Source: Coriobacteriales bacterium (GTDB lineage Bacteria > Actinomycetota > Coriobacteriia > Coriobacteriales > UBA8131). From it: a DNA stretch of 8,812 nucleotides. The DNA is taken from NCBI GenBank assembly GCA_031267175.1, contig JAIRZP010000105.1, positions 1 to 8,812 of the forward strand, read 5' to 3'. This document shows, piece by piece, positions 1-5,580 of this stretch. A program made the translations under genes and the position numbers. The notes beneath the pieces were generated by a model. It was not told where the DNA came from. It did no database searches and worked only from the letters and a program-made list of their open reading frames with translations. The number at the start of each line of letters is the position of its first letter. Within the stretch, counting starts at the first letter, position 1.

Positions 1-1349
1 GTGGCAGCGGCTATGTCGCCTCTGCCTCAGCTACAGCACGTGCCACGGACGGGAGCAGTGCCACAGCACAGCACAGGAGTGGCACCATCAAGGCAACTGA
101 GGGCGTCTACCCTGTCACCGTTGAGGTAGCTGAGGACACGACTATCACCACCACTGTCAACTTCACCGTCATGGACGGGGATGTCATAGACGGGAACGCT
201 GACTACGCTCTTTCCGCTTCACACGTGTTCATGACTGAGGCAGAGGCTGCAACCTGGCTTGCCCCTTCTCCGGACTATGTCGCGCGGGCCAATGCCCGTG
301 CTCTGCTTGTCGGCAATGCTTCCAGCACACCAACTTCCAACGTTCCAACAGCCATTAAGGTTGCGGGCGAGGTCTCAGCGGCTGAGGGTATCTATCAAGT
401 GACCTTTGCGGTTGCACAAGACATAACGGTGAGAATAACCGTAGACTTCGTGGTGTCCTCCGGCCCTTATTACATGCTCAGTTATCACTCAGCTGATCAC
501 GAGGCAGGCAGCGCTCCCGCTTCCTCACACTATCTCAGGGGCGGCACGGCAACGGTTCAATCCAGTGGAACCCTGGCGCGCAGTGGCTTTACCTTTGCAG
601 GTTGGGCGCTCGATAACCCCTACGCTTCATCGTATACGGAGGTCACGCATCTTCCAGGCGCTCTTGTTTTGATGGATGGTCAGATGAGCCTCTATGCCGT
701 TTGGGTGCAGGATGCCGACGCGCCGGTTGTGCCGCCTCCAGCACGTATCGAGCCACCAGCAATTACGGAGGTTATTAAGACAATCGAGACCACCAGGATG
801 GTTTTTCCTCCTGTTGGACCAACACTCTATGTGCCAGTTCCGAGCGAAACGGCCACTCAGCAATCTCAGGAATCACAACTTGCTCCGCCCGCAGAAATCA
901 AATCGCAAAAGGTGCCGACAAACGCTGTAACGGACGAGAGGCATTGGTCGCTGGTCAATCTGTTGTGTACCCTGTTTTTGGTGCTAACGCTTCTCATGGC
1001 TGTGACGTATGTCCTGCGTCGCTCAAACAGGGCTTCTGGTGAGCAGGTTTCCGGCGAGCCTTATATTGATGAACAGGATCCCGCTAGTGTTCGCGCCAGT
1101 GACTCATACGCGACCCGCATATTCCTTTGTCTGAGCATTTTTGCCAGCGCAGCCGAGCTGTTCCTGTTTGCCTGGACTCAGGATCTTGCCTTGGGCATGG
1201 CTTTATTTGATGAGCACACCACACAATTCATTGCTCTCCTCGTATTTGGTCTGATGAGCACCATCTTTTTACTCACAAGCAGGAGTACCACCGACTATTC
1301 AAGCTTCAGAGCAGGACAAAGGCGCTGGGATGTTGACCTTGATGAATAA
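1..1349 (+). CDS. Repeat-containing surface protein with InlB-type repeat and C-terminal membrane anchor (5' end outside window)
   Basis: The frame is open from base 3 with no stop, so the first ATG in it (base 171) is internal and the real start lies upstream. Two related modules are visible at bases 3-176 and 273-462. Each has a Tyr-Val-Ala/Ala-Arg-rich start and ends in Glu-Gly-(V/I)-Tyr-x-Val-Thr followed by alternating beta-strand residues. Next comes an InlB B-repeat/Listeria-Bacteroides repeat at about 477-707 (Gly-Phe-Thr-Phe-Ala-Gly-Trp core, ending Leu-Tyr-Ala-Val-Trp). A Pro/Thr/Gln-rich linker follows (about 708-945), then three hydrophobic helices at about 951-1013, 1113-1178 and 1218-1280, the first followed by Arg-Arg. 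No LPxTG motif is seen, so anchoring is probably by these helices, with the repeats outside the cell. Such repeats are typical of adhesin-like proteins, but ligand and function are unknown. It reads towards the decayed region, with no linked gene downstream. Confidence 0.88.
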   Translation, partial: GSGYVASASATARATDGSSATAQHRSGTIKATEGVYPVTVEVAEDTTITTTVNFTVMDGDVIDGNADYALSASHVFMTEAEAATWLAPSPDYVARANARALLVGNASSTPTSNVPTAIKVAGEVSAAEGIYQVTFAVAQDITVRITVDFVVSSGPYYMLSYHSADHEAGSAPASSHYLRGGTATVQSSGTLARSGFTFAGWALDNPYASSYTEVTHLPGALVLMDGQMSLYAVWVQDADAPVVPPPARIEPPAITEVIKTIETTRMVFPPVGPTLYVPVPSETATQQSQESQLAPPAEIKSQKVPTNAVTDERHWSLVNLLCTLFLVLTLLMAVTYVLRRSNRASGEQVSGEPYIDEQDPASVRASDSYATRIFLCLSIFASAAELFLFAWTQDLALGMALFDEHTTQFIALLVFGLMSTIFLLTSRSTTDYSSFRAGQRRWDVDLDE

Positions 1350-1392
1350 GAGTCAGAAGCGAACACTAGCCATCCTGAATCCGGAGCCCTCA

Positions 1393-1416
1393 CAACGCTT
1401 GAGGAAGTGAGCGTTG
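1393..1416 (+). terminator. Possible terminator hairpin after the surface protein gene
   Basis: A perfect 7-bp stem, CAACGCT with AGCGTTG, encloses a 10-nt loop 43 bp after the stop codon. There is no T-tract directly after it; the nearest pyrimidine-rich run is at about 1453-1470. It could be a weak or factor-aided terminator between this gene and the Abi remnant that points at it from the other strand. Confidence 0.3.
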
Positions 1417-1514
1417 CGGGGAGGATGAGCAGTCAAAGTCATCGCTACCCAATTCTTTCTTCCTCTTATCTCGCCTTCAGCTTACAGTGCGTCGAGGGAA
1501 ATCAAGTTTGCACC

Positions 1515-1874
1515 TCAAACAGTTTCGTCAGCTGGCTTCACATCGCTCCAGATAGGGCAGTCGTGCCAGTTATCCGGATAGCCAAGCAGCTTACGGTCAA
1601 TCTGCGGGTGCAAGGCGAATAAGGATTCCAGCCTCTCTGCCCAGCGACTTTGAGGGGCTATAGAGATGCGCTTGATGGCATCAAGCACCATCAACCTGAG
1701 TTGCCTGTCGAATACATAGCGATCCCATATGCATGAGAACCTGGTGTCATCAGGGAACAACCAGCTGTCTTGTGCTTTGGTCTCAATGCGCAACAGGCGC
1801 CAATATCCGCTCAAGCAGTGGTAGCTGACGGTACTCAACGAGCGCCTCATAGTGCCAGCGTATGCGTAACGCAT
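1515..1874 (-). pseudogene. Abi-family (Abi_2-like) protein remnant, N-terminus lost and middle deleted
   Basis: The 119-residue frame joins two widely separated parts of the Abi family (PF07751-like, often linked to abortive phage infection; intact members are about 300 residues). Residues 18-70 match the N-terminal half: Leu-Ser-Gly-Tyr-Trp at 21-25, then Tyr-Val-Phe-Asp-Arg-Gln-Leu-Arg and Asp-Ala-Ile-Lys-Arg-Ile, the family hallmark. From about residue 72 the text is the extreme C-terminus: Ala-Pro-Gln-Ser-Arg-Trp, then Leu-Gly-Tyr-Pro-Asp-Asn-Trp and Cys-Pro-Ile-Trp. The middle, including the expected Arg-Asn...His-His region, is absent, so roughly 150-180 residues are missing at a join near 1656-1670. 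Family-like residues continue in frame upstream of the ATG (Leu-Ile-Asp-Arg) to about 1896 and then stop, so the original start is also gone. No function is expected. The deletion is inferred from memory of the family, not from an alignment. Confidence 0.8.
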
Positions 1875-1903
1875 ACATCTGTCAATCAGATTAGGAGGCA
1901 GTT

Positions 1904-2110
1904 GTGCCCTATATCCAACCTGAAGAAATCGAACGCATCAAACAAATCGACGTGCTCACCTATCTTAAACAGTACGAGCCTGACGAGCTGGTAAGGCTCT
2001 GTCCGAACAGCTACTGCACCAAGACACATGACTCCCTCAAGTTGTCGAACGGACGATTTTATTGGTGGAGCCAGGGGATTGGCGGGCGCAGCGCGCTTGA
2101 CTATTTCATA
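1904..2110 (+). pseudogene. 5' fragment of a CHC2/Toprim-type (DUF3991-like) mobile-element protein
   Basis: A consensus Shine-Dalgarno AGGAGG (1893-1898) lies 5 nt before a GTG start, so the original 5' end seems intact. The first 69 residues resemble the N-terminal primase-like domain of DUF3991/Toprim proteins common on conjugative elements of Firmicutes and Coriobacteria. They contain Ile-Glu-Arg-Ile-Lys-Gln-Ile-Asp, Tyr-Leu-Lys-Gln-Tyr-Glu-Pro, Thr-His-Asp-Ser-Leu-Lys and Gly-Ile-Gly-Gly-Arg-Ser-Ala-Leu-Asp-Tyr. The similarity ends at about 2108. The frame then runs to a stop at 2335 through sequence that encodes an Rpn-type protein in another frame. The rest of the primase-like gene, including any Toprim domain, is missing. 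A 143-residue chimeric peptide could still be made, but only the first half is meaningful. Family naming is from memory. Confidence 0.72.
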
Positions 2111-2412
2111 ATGGACGAGATCCCTATCCCGACAAGAAGATACTGCGTCTCTCTGAGTCTTTCATGGTTGAAAGTGAGAAGCCTACGCTCGAACTTACCG
2201 CCACCGTCTACAACATCGCTGCCGAGCATAACACAGAACTCCTCCCAGAAAGCCAGGCACTCTCTGACTACGCCGTTTTCGTGTCGATGGTGGAGAACTA
2301 TCGCGCAGACGGCCTCCCCCTTAGCGAAGCCATAACAAAAGCCATACAGGAATGTAAGAAACACTGTATAACGGCACCATACTTGGAAAGTCATGGACCT
2401 GAGGTATTCACC
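2101..2412 (+). pseudogene. C-terminal fragment of an Rpn-family (PD-(D/E)XK nuclease/transposase-like) protein
   Basis: Frame 1 opens at 2101, right after a TGA, with Leu-Phe-His-Asn-Gly followed by Tyr-Pro-Asp-Lys-Lys-Ile-Leu-Arg-Leu-Ser-Glu-Ser-Phe. It continues through Leu-Glu-Leu-Thr-Ala-Thr-Val-Tyr-Asn-Ile, His-Asn-Thr-Glu-Leu-Leu, Leu-Ser-Asp-Tyr-Ala-Val-Phe-Val, Glu-Ala-Ile-x-Lys-Ala-Ile-x-Glu-Cys and His-Gly-Pro-Glu-Val. This order is that of the second half of Rpn/PDDEXK_2 proteins (PF12784-like), which promote recombination or act as transposase-like nucleases. The nuclease core that should precede it is absent, and similarity fades after about 2412. The frame itself runs on to a TAA at 2737-2739. 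The ATG at 2164 lacks a good Shine-Dalgarno and lies inside the family-like region, so it is unlikely to be a real start. The fragment is fused out of frame to the DUF3991-like piece. Confidence 0.72.
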
Positions 2413-2439
2413 GAGTGGATTGGTGTGCCTGCCGGGTCC

Positions 2440-2655
2440 TCAGACGGCTCGTTCGTCCACACTATCGAGGGCAACAGTGGCGATGTCTGTAGGCTCAATA
2501 CGCACAGCATCAACAGCAGCGTTGTTTCTGGCTACGGGCTTACGGGGAGCCAGCTTATAAACAGAGCGTACTTTCACAGAACGTGCCGCCTCCTGCCGAT
2601 CTGGCCCTGTCCCTTGGCCAATCTGGCCAAAATTTCCCAAAAGTTTTCCAGTCAA
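2440..2655 (-). CDS. Unrecognised minus-strand ORF, possibly a gene fragment
   Basis: This 71-codon frame is not recognised. From about residue 21 to the stop it has a natural-looking composition (Val-Lys-Val-Arg-Ser-Val-Tyr-Lys-Leu-Ala, later Arg-Ile-Glu-Pro-Thr-Asp-Ile-Ala) and codons such as CTG, AAG, GTG, GAG and GCC that match nearby real genes. The first 20 codons overlap dyad and direct-repeat DNA (2614-2663), and no Shine-Dalgarno was identified. It may be the C-terminal remnant of another lost mobile-element gene, or chance. No domain, membrane segment or catalytic motif is evident. Confidence 0.22.
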   Translation of the reverse strand: MTGKLLGNFGQIGQGTGPDRQEAARSVKVRSVYKLAPRKPVARNNAAVDAVRIEPTDIATVALDSVDERAV

Positions 2656-2663
2656 AATTTCCC
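2614..2663. repeat. Dyad TTGGCCA-N3-TGGCCAA plus a pair of 11-bp direct repeats
   Basis: TTGGCCA (2614-2620) and TGGCCAA (2624-2630) form a perfect 7-bp inverted repeat with a 3-bp spacer. Overlapping it, CAAAATTTCCC occurs at 2628-2638 and again at 2653-2663. The block lies where recognisable coding remnants end and just before the A-tract promoter. It could be an operator, a recombination scar, or chance in low-complexity sequence. Confidence 0.5.
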
Positions 2664-2681
2664 GTCACTAAAAGTCTTTTC

Positions 2682-2742
2682 AAAAAAAAATCAAAAAAAG
2701 TTTGAAAAACCCCTTGACACGCAAGTAAGCATGGGCTAACAT
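2682..2742 (+). promoter_or_regulatory. Promoter P1 with phased A-tracts (UP-element-like)
   Basis: A perfect -35 TTGACA (2714-2719), a 17-bp spacer and a -10 TAACAT (2737-2742) predict a start near 2749. Upstream are runs of 9 A (2682-2690), 7 A (2693-2699) and 5 A (2705-2709), centred about 10-11 bp apart. They are on one helical face and in the position of an UP element, an arrangement typical of very strong, stable-RNA-type promoters. No rRNA or tRNA follows. A dyad covers the predicted start site. Confidence 0.7.
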
Positions 2743-2746
2743 TCTC

Positions 2747-2780
2747 TTTGTGGAAGTTAACTCCTTCTAACATCCACAAA
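2747..2780. promoter_or_regulatory. 13+13 bp dyad at the P1 start site (operator or 5' hairpin)
   Basis: The left arm 2747-2759 (TTTGTGGAAGTTA) and right arm 2768-2780 (TAACATCCACAAA) pair with a single A-A mismatch around an 8-nt centre. It begins 4 bp after the -10 of P1, so it could be a repressor operator or a hairpin at the very 5' end of the transcript. No T-tract follows, so it is not a classic terminator. The motif CTAACAT occurs at 2736-2742 (overlapping the -10) and again at 2767-2773 in the right arm. Confidence 0.6.
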
Positions 2781-2795
2781 TTGGGCGAATGGTAC

Positions 2796-2824
2796 TTGAC
2801 AGGATGTGAGAAAGCAGGTATTAT
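2796..2824 (+). promoter_or_regulatory. Promoter P2, consensus sigma-70 type
   Basis: TTGACA (2796-2801), a 17-bp spacer and TATTAT (2819-2824) make a near-perfect promoter, with a start predicted near 2831. The -35 elements of P1 and P2 are exactly 82 bp apart. The transcript would begin 25 nt before the first strong hairpin of the structured region. Confidence 0.7.
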
Positions 2825-2830
2825 TCGTTG

Positions 2831-3060
2831 ATAAGGATAAAGAGAGACACACGTCGCGAGGGCATCCTTCCCCTCGCCCCCTACTTGGGATAAGTAGGGT
2901 TGGCTCCTCTGGACGATCCTTGCCAATCTTGTCTCGACAGAGGCGGTAGGCGACTCTTGCACCAAGTGCCGATGGCTGACTCACCATCGTCACTGGACGG
3001 TACAGGACAAGTCCTCCTACTTGCGGTCTGCCCCTCTGTCAGAGACAAACCCTCTTTCAC
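2831..3060 (+). ncRNA. Candidate structured non-coding RNA or long htpG leader
   Basis: No convincing ORF with a Shine-Dalgarno is present, but the plus strand folds strongly. Hairpin 1 (2856-2877) has a 7-bp GCGAGGG/CCCTCGC stem. Hairpin 2 (2879-2899) has an 8-bp CCCTACTT/AAGTAGGG stem and a 5-nt loop. A weaker hairpin lies at 2900-2926 (TTGGC/GCCAA). A long-range helix pairs 2929-2943 with 3033-3048 in 15 base pairs with one bulged A (3041). Inside it are small hairpins at 2959-2969 (GCAC/GTGC) and 2970-2989 (CGATGG/CCATCG), and a possible GTAGG/CCTAC closing helix (2946-2950 with 3016-3020). I did not find the signatures of tmRNA, RNase P RNA, SRP RNA or a T-box. No U-rich terminator is obvious before htpG, so the 3' end is uncertain and it may be the 5' leader of htpG. 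The fold was made by eye, and the family is unknown to me. Confidence 0.45.
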
Positions 3061-3115
3061 GCACAATCTATCTGCTTCTGCTTCTGCTTTGCTGCGCCCC
3101 TGCGTTCGTCGAGAG

Positions 3116-3171
3116 AGCACGGGCAAGACAGCACGGTCGTGATAGCACGGGCGAGATAACACAGCTGAATG
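3116..3171. repeat. 14-bp tandem repeat array, 3 good copies and 1 decayed
   Basis: Units at 3116-3129, 3130-3143 and 3144-3157 all begin AGCACGG; a fourth, decayed unit fills 3158-3171. A period of 14 is not a multiple of three and fits non-coding DNA. A related sequence, AGCACAGGGCAAAGCG, occurs at 3207-3222, and ACAGGCAAAGCG at 3244-3255, so the family extends towards htpG. Upstream, at 3070-3087, is a short CTTCTG hexamer repeat. This could be a binding-site cluster or slippage-prone leader DNA. Confidence 0.65.
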
Positions 3172-3373
3172 TTTCCAAGATAACAAATCAGAACAATTTT
3201 ACCCAGAGCACAGGGCAAAGCGCTACCCTTTTCAGATAAATAACAGGCAAAGCGAGGCTCTGGAGAAGAGGTTCCGGAGAAAAAGCACCGGCAACGATGC
3301 TTACGACAATGCCTGTGATACAGGAATACTCGATGAAAACGTCGAGAACGACACGAGGAAGGTGCTTTTTGGC
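3172..3373 (+). other. Remaining upstream region of htpG
   Basis: Apart from the two degenerate repeat copies (3207-3222, 3244-3255) it holds only small inverted repeats, for example CCTGT/ACAGG at 3312-3323 and AGGG/CCCT at 3212-3229 followed by a short T-run. I see no CIRCE element, no HAIR (HspR) site and no good promoter close to htpG, so htpG may depend on P1/P2 more than 500 bp upstream. The htpG frame is open for a long way upstream here but contains no start codon between about 3190 and the GTG at 3362. Confidence 0.4.
3356..3364 (+). promoter_or_regulatory. Ribosome binding site of htpG
   Basis: AGGAAGGTG is strongly complementary to the 16S rRNA 3' end and lies 9 nt before ATG 3374. 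The GTG at 3362 is part of this site itself, so it cannot be the initiator served by it. This places the start at 3374. Confidence 0.75.
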
Positions 3374-5416
3374 ATGAAGAAGTTTAAGACCGAGAGCAAG
3401 CGCTTGCTTAATCTCATGATCAATTCCATCTACACCAACAGAGAGATATTCCTCCGCGAGCTTATTTCCAACGCGTCGGACGCACTCGACAAGCTCTATA
3501 TTGCGAGCCTCACCAACCGCAACGTAAAGGTGTCGCGCGACGAGTTGGGCATCGGGCTTGCCTTTGACGCCGAGGCGCGTACGATAACCGTTTCCGACAA
3601 CGGCATTGGTATGAGCAGAGATAGCTTGGACAAGAACCTCGGCACCATCGCGCACTCCGGCAGTCTGGAGTTTAAGGTGGAGCAGGAAGAGGCAGACAAG
3701 GGGAGCAAGGCCGCGGAGCCGGCAGAGGATACAGAGAAGGCCGATGAGTCCGCACAGGACACGCCAGAAAACAGCGCCGAGCCAGGAGGCGAGGCCGAAG
3801 CCGCCACAGAGGCCAAAGCAACAGACGAGCGAAAAGGCGAGGCCATCGACCTCATCGGTCAGTTTGGCGTAGGCTTTTACTCCGGCTTTATGGTGGCCTC
3901 CGAGGTGCGCGTCATCTCGAGAGCGTATGAGGAAGAGCAGGCCTGGATGTGGAAGAGCAACGGCATCGACGGCTACGACCTTAAGGAGGCGAGCCGCCCG
4001 GAGCACGGCACGGATGTCATCCTCACCCTCAAGCCGGACAGCGATGAGGAGGACTTCAGCCTCTTTCTCTCCGAGGCAGAGCTCAGCTATCTGGTAAAGA
4101 AATACAGCAACTATGTGCGCTATCCCATTCGCATGGAAGTAACCCGCAGACGTGAGCTGCCCAAGCCCGCCGACGCCGGTGAGGACTACACGCCCGAGTA
4201 CGAGAGTTACCAGGAAACAGAGACCCTCAACTCCATGACTCCCATTTGGAAGCGGCGCAAGTCTGAGGTGAGCGAGGAGGAGTACGCCGAGTTCTACAAG
4301 AGCGATTTTCACGACCACGCCGCCCCCGTGGCCACCTTTACGATCAACGCCGAGGGCGCACTCAACTACGACGCGCTGCTGTTTATTCCCTCGCATGCCC
4401 CCTTTGACCTGTACAGCAAGGACTTTGAGAAGGGTCTGGCGCTCTACAGCTCCAACGTCATGATTATGGAGAAGTGCCCCGACCTGCTCCCCGACCACTT
4501 CAACTTCGTGCGTGGTGTGGTGGACAGCGCCGACCTCGACCTCAATATCTCGCGCGAGACCCTGCAGAAGAACAACCAGCTCAGAGCCATGGCCCGGCGC
4601 ATCGAGAAGAAGATAATCAGCGAGCTGAGCACGCTGATGGCCAAGGACCGCGAGACCTACGAAGGCGTGTTTGAGTGCTTCGGCCGCAGCATGAAGTATG
4701 GCATCTACACGAGCTACGGCGCGCTCAAGGACACGCTGGCACCCCTGCTCCTCTACTACAGCGCAAAAGAAGAGAAGATGGTGAGCTTACAGGAGTATCT
4801 GGACGCCGCTCCGTCCGAGCAGGAAGCCGTGTACTATGCGGCCGGTGAGGATGAGGCCCTGCTGGCCAGGATGCCCATGGTCAAGAGCGTGCTGGCGCGT
4901 GGCTTTGACGTACTGCTCTGCGTGCAGGATGTGGACGATTTTTGCCTGGGCGTTATGGGCAGCTACGAAGAAAAGCCCTTCAAAAACGTGGCTGGGGCTG
5001 ATCTTGGCCTTGAATCGGAGGAAGAGAAGCAGGAGACCGAGAAGAAGTCCCAGGAGTACCAGGAGCTCTTCAAGGCCATGCAGGAGCTTCTCGATACCAA
5101 GGTCTCCAAGGTGCGGCTCTCTACCCGTCTGGCAGACATGCCGGCCGGCATCAGTGCTGAGGGCCCTGTGTCGCTCGAGATGGAGCGGGTGCTCGCGGCC
5201 ATGCCGGATGGCGGCGGCATCAAGTCCGAGCGCGTGCTGGAGCTTAATGCCGAGCATCCCGCCTTTGCCAAGCTCGTGGAGGCACGCGAGGGAGGCGACG
5301 ACGGGCGGCTGGCCCTTCTCACGAACATCCTCTACAACCAGGCGCTGCTCGTGGAGGGACTGCCCGTTACCGACCCGGTAGATTTTGCCCAGGCCATCGG
5401 ACAGCTGCTCATATGA
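3374..5416 (+). CDS. htpG: Molecular chaperone HtpG (bacterial Hsp90)
   Basis: HtpG is the cytosolic, ATP-driven Hsp90 dimer that remodels client proteins. The 680-residue product starts Met-Lys-Lys-Phe at 3374, chosen by the Shine-Dalgarno and by the usual family N-terminus. The N-terminal GHKL ATPase domain shows Glu29, Asn33 and Asp36 (the Glu-Leu-Ile-Ser-Asn-Ala-Ser-Asp box), Asp75-Asn-Gly-Ile-Gly-Met, Gly90-Thr-Ile-Ala-His-Ser-Gly and Gly162-Gln-Phe-Gly-Val-Gly-Phe-Tyr-Ser. The middle domain carries the family text with the conserved Arg in Ile-Ser-Arg-Glu-Thr-Leu-Gln (about 4546-4566). The C-terminal dimerisation domain ends normally and lacks the eukaryotic MEEVD tail. The odd part is about 55 residues rich in Glu, Ala, Lys and Asp (residues 102-157, bases 3677-3844) inserted in the ATP-lid segment, where usual bacterial HtpG has about 15 residues. 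It stands alone, with no gene within 160 bp on its 3' side. Confidence 0.98.
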   Translation: MKKFKTESKRLLNLMINSIYTNREIFLRELISNASDALDKLYIASLTNRNVKVSRDELGIGLAFDAEARTITVSDNGIGMSRDSLDKNLGTIAHSGSLEFKVEQEEADKGSKAAEPAEDTEKADESAQDTPENSAEPGGEAEAATEAKATDERKGEAIDLIGQFGVGFYSGFMVASEVRVISRAYEEEQAWMWKSNGIDGYDLKEASRPEHGTDVILTLKPDSDEEDFSLFLSEAELSYLVKKYSNYVRYPIRMEVTRRRELPKPADAGEDYTPEYESYQETETLNSMTPIWKRRKSEVSEEEYAEFYKSDFHDHAAPVATFTINAEGALNYDALLFIPSHAPFDLYSKDFEKGLALYSSNVMIMEKCPDLLPDHFNFVRGVVDSADLDLNISRETLQKNNQLRAMARRIEKKIISELSTLMAKDRETYEGVFECFGRSMKYGIYTSYGALKDTLAPLLLYYSAKEEKMVSLQEYLDAAPSEQEAVYYAAGEDEALLARMPMVKSVLARGFDVLLCVQDVDDFCLGVMGSYEEKPFKNVAGADLGLESEEEKQETEKKSQEYQELFKAMQELLDTKVSKVRLSTRLADMPAGISAEGPVSLEMERVLAAMPDGGGIKSERVLELNAEHPAFAKLVEAREGGDDGRLALLTNILYNQALLVEGLPVTDPVDFAQAIGQLLI

Positions 5417-5580
5417 GAAAGCCGGCTACAGCGGCCAGCAGACAAGCCCGGAAAACCTCAGTGGATACTTTGCATTTGAGACAAGACAACGAGCGCGAAG
5501 AGTGGTACCCTATCAGCCTGCTGATTAGCTGTAGCAAATCTTACGGCAGATTTAACGCATAAAAGGCCTGAGGAGGCACA

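Noticed and set aside
1407..1622. 71-codon plus-strand ORF
   Set aside because: No family resemblance; its second half is the antisense of the Abi-family remnant.
2747..3048. Integron attC-like sites from the dyads
   Set aside because: Core sites of the form RYYYAAC...GTTRRRY are not present in the right orientation, and no integrase is in the window.
2831..3060. tmRNA, RNase P RNA or SRP RNA
   Set aside because: The tmRNA 3' TTCGAATCC arm and tag codons, the RNase P GAGGAAAGTCC and ACAGAAA boxes, and the SRP GGAAG/AGCAGCC core were looked for and not seen on either strand.
3116..3171. Tandem repeats as a CRISPR array
   Set aside because: The units are 14 bp, directly adjacent without spacers, and no cas genes are present.
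3021..3239. Small plus-strand ORF with a hydrophobic leucine run resembling a signal peptide
   Set aside because: It starts at TTG without a Shine-Dalgarno, and the Leu run comes from the CTTCTG repeat; the rest covers the 14-bp repeats.
3362..3373. GTG at 3362 as the htpG start
   Set aside because: The GTG is part of the AGGAAGGTG ribosome binding site, which is correctly spaced for ATG 3374, and the family N-terminus begins at Met-Lys-Lys-Phe.
3172..3373. CIRCE or HAIR heat-shock operator for htpG
   Set aside because: Neither TTAGCACTC-N9-GAGTGCTAA nor CTTGAGT-N7-ACTCAAG, nor a close variant, was found here or before clpC.
3188..4498. 436-codon minus-strand ORF opposite htpG
   Set aside because: It is a mirror of the GC-rich htpG codons, with low-complexity Val/Leu/Gly composition and no Shine-Dalgarno; the plus-strand product is unmistakable HtpG.
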